Source: Callaeas wilsoni | Taxonomy: Eukaryota; Chordata; Aves; Passeriformes; Callaeidae | Direction: 5' to 3' | DNA length: 64,000 nt | Assembly (NCBI GenBank): GCA_013398955.1 | Contig: VWPU01003052.1 | Location: 124,001-188,000, forward strand | Made by a program: the position numbers and the translations under genes | Notes under the pieces: model-generated | The model's database searches: none | Seen by the model: only the letters and a program-made list of their open reading frames with translations | Told to the model about the DNA's origin: nothing | Shown here: one piece after another, positions 61,101 to 64,000 of the stretch | Layout of the letters: every line of letters starts with the position of its first letter | How positions within the stretch are numbered: position 1 is the first letter of the stretch

Positions 61101-64000
61101 GATAAATGTGGCAATTTGCTTCATTAAGCAGACATTCTGTCATATTTTCCCTCATGTGGAGCTTTTTCAGGCTATACTGCTTAATTTCTAGGTCTGAGTT
61201 GCAGTAATGCAGTCTGGAGGTCACTAATGCAGGGATAACTGTGTGGTATGATTACTGTGCCAATTGCCACATAGCTGTGACTCCAGGAGAAAGGAGGGAG
61301 CAACATGGCTATTTGGACACAGGGTAGCATCAAGGAATCAAAAGGGGTCTGAGAGCTATAGGCTCTTTTCCCCAGATATTTGTGTACCAGCTTGAAAGAA
61401 TAGTTGATTTAAAAACAAATAGTTGTGTTAAACTTGTTTATTTACTATATTTATATGGAACATCTACAGTTATTATCATAGAATATTAAAAAGTATTTGT
61501 CCTTTTTTTTAATTTCATTTTTTGTACATTTCTTAAAATTTTGTGTGCAATTTATTTTTTGCTCTTCTATTTTAGCAGGCACATGTTCTCATTTTAATTA
61601 TGTAGGCCTTACATGCAAACCCATTTGGGCATGAAAATATTTTCTCTCCTTGTTTTCATGTTGGAAAATGTGATGCCTGAAACCATAAACTTTACTGAGA
61701 AGTTTCAGTCAGTTATAATATTAATATATTTTAAAGATCCTTATGGCCATTACAATGATTGGATTGCATTTCAAGGTCAAGGATATCCTTTCTCACTTTG
61801 TTTTCAAGAAGTTTTGTAAAACCCACTCTGGAGATTTACAGGAGTAAGACACCAAATGACTGAAGGAGACAATAAGCTTTCATATGATCTAATACCCTGT
61901 AGCTGTTTATTTCTGACAGGTGCAGAGAAAAGGAGAATTTATTAATTAATTGTAAGAATGCAGTGAAGGTAAGTAGAACTTGTAGAGTCCTATTCAGTGC
62001 AGCTGAGAGTCTTGATCAGGATGTTTTTACTCATTGCTCTGGGCCTTCATCAGCTGATGGAACTAATTTTTTTTTTCATCAGCTGATTAAGATTCAAGAT
62101 AATGAATTGAAACATGCCAGAAGTAATTCCCTCCAGGACTGGAGAGAGGATGTTAAGTTGCTTGCACATGTATTTAGGAGAAACCACAAGAAGCATATAG
62201 CCTTCCCAGGTTCATTTTAACTGGTGAAAAAAAGTGAGAGCTTTACACGCACCTAAGAAATAAAAAGCAGTCCCAAACTAGAGGACTGAGAAGACTATCA
62301 TATTTCAAGCAGAATAGGAGAGGAAACAAGACAGGTAAAGAAGCAATAGCAAAATGTGGACAAGGGAGGAATTACTGCATGTGAATCAACAAAGAAGTTA
62401 GAGAAATGAAAATTCCAAGTATTTTGGGCTTATTACTAAAGCAGCAAATACTCTTCAGAATGCTTTTGATCTTTTATTTCTCTGTCTTGCAGTAAATGTA
62501 TGTAAACCTAAAATCATAGAAGTTTTTTTGCAACAACTTTTTTGACATCCTTTGAATGTTTACCGTATTGTTAAGCACTGACTTTGACGAAGGAGATCTT
62601 TCCATTCAGTTGGAAAACCTTTGCTGTCAATATATACAAATGTCACTATCTGTTTTCTTTTGGGAAACATTTGAAAGATTTCCTTCTTATGTTATTTAAC
62701 ATACAATTTGAATGGGGAGGGGGGTTTGTTTGTTTGTTTTCTGACATAGCTGTGTTTTTAAGCTGAACAGCAGAAGGGAAGGGAGATAGGAAGGGACAAG
62801 GAGGACTTGTAATGAGGTTGTAGTCTGGCCAACAGTTCACTGCTCAGTTACAGTTAATGGGGTGAAAAGCTGTGATAAGGCATGTGATCAGAATAGTTAA
62901 TGTACTGTTCCTTCAGATAGCCAAATTCAGGGCTTCCTAAATGTGGTTTATTATTACAGAAGTCAAAAAAGGAGTAGTCTCAGAATAGGAGCCAAGTTTT
63001 TTTAACCTATCCACAGAAATGTCAGCATTATTTTAGCAAGTGATTCATAATATCTATAATACAAAATCTTGTATTTTGTATGTTGCCTTTTATATAGTAA
63101 CTGGCAAATTATAGTATAGCATAAACTGAAAGTTAAAGATTTGTACTGCATATCATGGCTGTGATCCCAGTGTCTTTAAACCACAAGGACTGGAAGTATG
63201 TAGCAATTTTAAATGCAAGCCTCTGTTACCAGAAAAGCAGCTGAACTCTTACATGTATGATTAAGGATCACTTCTCCCTGCAGAACGCAGCTGATCTTCA
63301 TGTTTCTAAAATAATCTTCATGCTGGAACACTTTGTTATGATTGCATACAAGGTTTTGGAAAAAGGCAAAGTGCTGCAGAGCTGAAAACATTTATTTTTT
63401 ACTTGTCTCCCCACAGATATATCTCTCGTGTAACAATTTCTAAACTGTCAGCTTCTCCAGGCACTATCAATAGGTATATTAGAAAGCAGGAACTACTACT
63501 ATTGTGCAATTTATAATGTGCAATTGAAGCAGAGCAATTCTCATACAATCTATAAAGACTAATAAACGTCTTCAAAGAGGGTCTTAATTGCTGCATGATT
63601 TACTACATGGAGAATACCTTCTCTTTTGTGTTTGGAAGTATTTTGCTGCAGGAGAAACCTTTTTAGCCAGGCTTTTATAGGCCAGTCTTTGCTTTGGTAG
63701 CATGCATTTACTAGCTGTATAATTGGTGGCACAGTTCTTCTATCATAAACATTGTTATCAGTTAATTAAACTTGAAATGGAGCTTTGTTCCACAACATGT
63801 TTTGTCAGATTGTTTTCCTTATTTATTTATCATCATAAAATTTTATTTTATGACTGGCAGCTTCTCAGCCCTCCAATAATAATATAAATCAAAACAAGAT
63901 TTTAGTCTTCATGCAATTTCCTTTTGGTCTCAAAATATGAAACCAGATGTTTTGGGCATGCTAAAGATGCTTTTCATCTTTTTTTAGATTCTTTCAATGC
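58101..64000. other. Stretch without recognised gene
   Basis: A+T-rich with short open frames only (85 codons or fewer). No repeat is recognised apart from short (TTTG)n-like tracts near 59336-59353 and 62727-62740. No supported exon was picked out. Confidence 0.4.

Noticed and set aside
1..64000. Bacterial-type systems, CRISPR arrays, operons, tRNA and rRNA genes
   Set aside because: No spaced direct repeats, ribosome-binding-site-led frames or clear tRNA box sequences were seen, and the repeat content is avian.

Overview
This window looks like vertebrate, almost certainly avian, nuclear DNA from a gene-poor or intronic region. The evidence is the repeat content: six recognisable fragments of CR1 non-LTR retrotransposons, several ending in the CR1-type 3' repeats of the ATTCTATG family, and one solo LTR of a kind I recognise from bird genomes. 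L1- or Alu-like elements are absent, the DNA is A+T-rich, and no long open reading frame exists outside the repeats. No bacterial-type genes, operons, CRISPR arrays, rRNA or tRNA were found. One ambiguous base (N at 16576) marks a draft assembly.

Layout. 1-4837: A+T-rich, no gene seen. About 4838-6290: CR1 copy 1 (+). About 9040-9240 and 10391-10815: two decayed fragments of an older L3-like CR1 (+). 10816-15938: nothing certain. 15939-18020: CR1 copy 2 (-), the longest element, very similar to copy 1 and in inverted orientation. 21518-22007: third CR1 (-). About 23640-24620: a more G+C-rich patch with unexplained open frames. 25004-25250: fourth CR1 (-). 25251-34450: mostly featureless apart from a (GATTA)8 microsatellite. 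34451-35029: solo LTR (+). 35030-48096: isolated exon-like segments on both strands and two long A-runs. 48097-48740: fifth CR1 (-). About 57807-58100: sixth CR1 (+). 58101-64000: nothing certain.

Coding content. I could not identify any known protein-coding gene. I list exon-like segments that combine an open frame with good splice signals. The best are a phase-compatible pair on the minus strand (38714-38988 then 36617-36846, the latter with a stop codon) and a phase-compatible pair on the plus strand (42186-42343 then 42681-42753). All are predictions. In 64 kb of noncoding DNA some such patterns arise by chance, and none was matched to a known family. The firmest results are the repeats and the patchy near-identity of the inverted CR1 pair.
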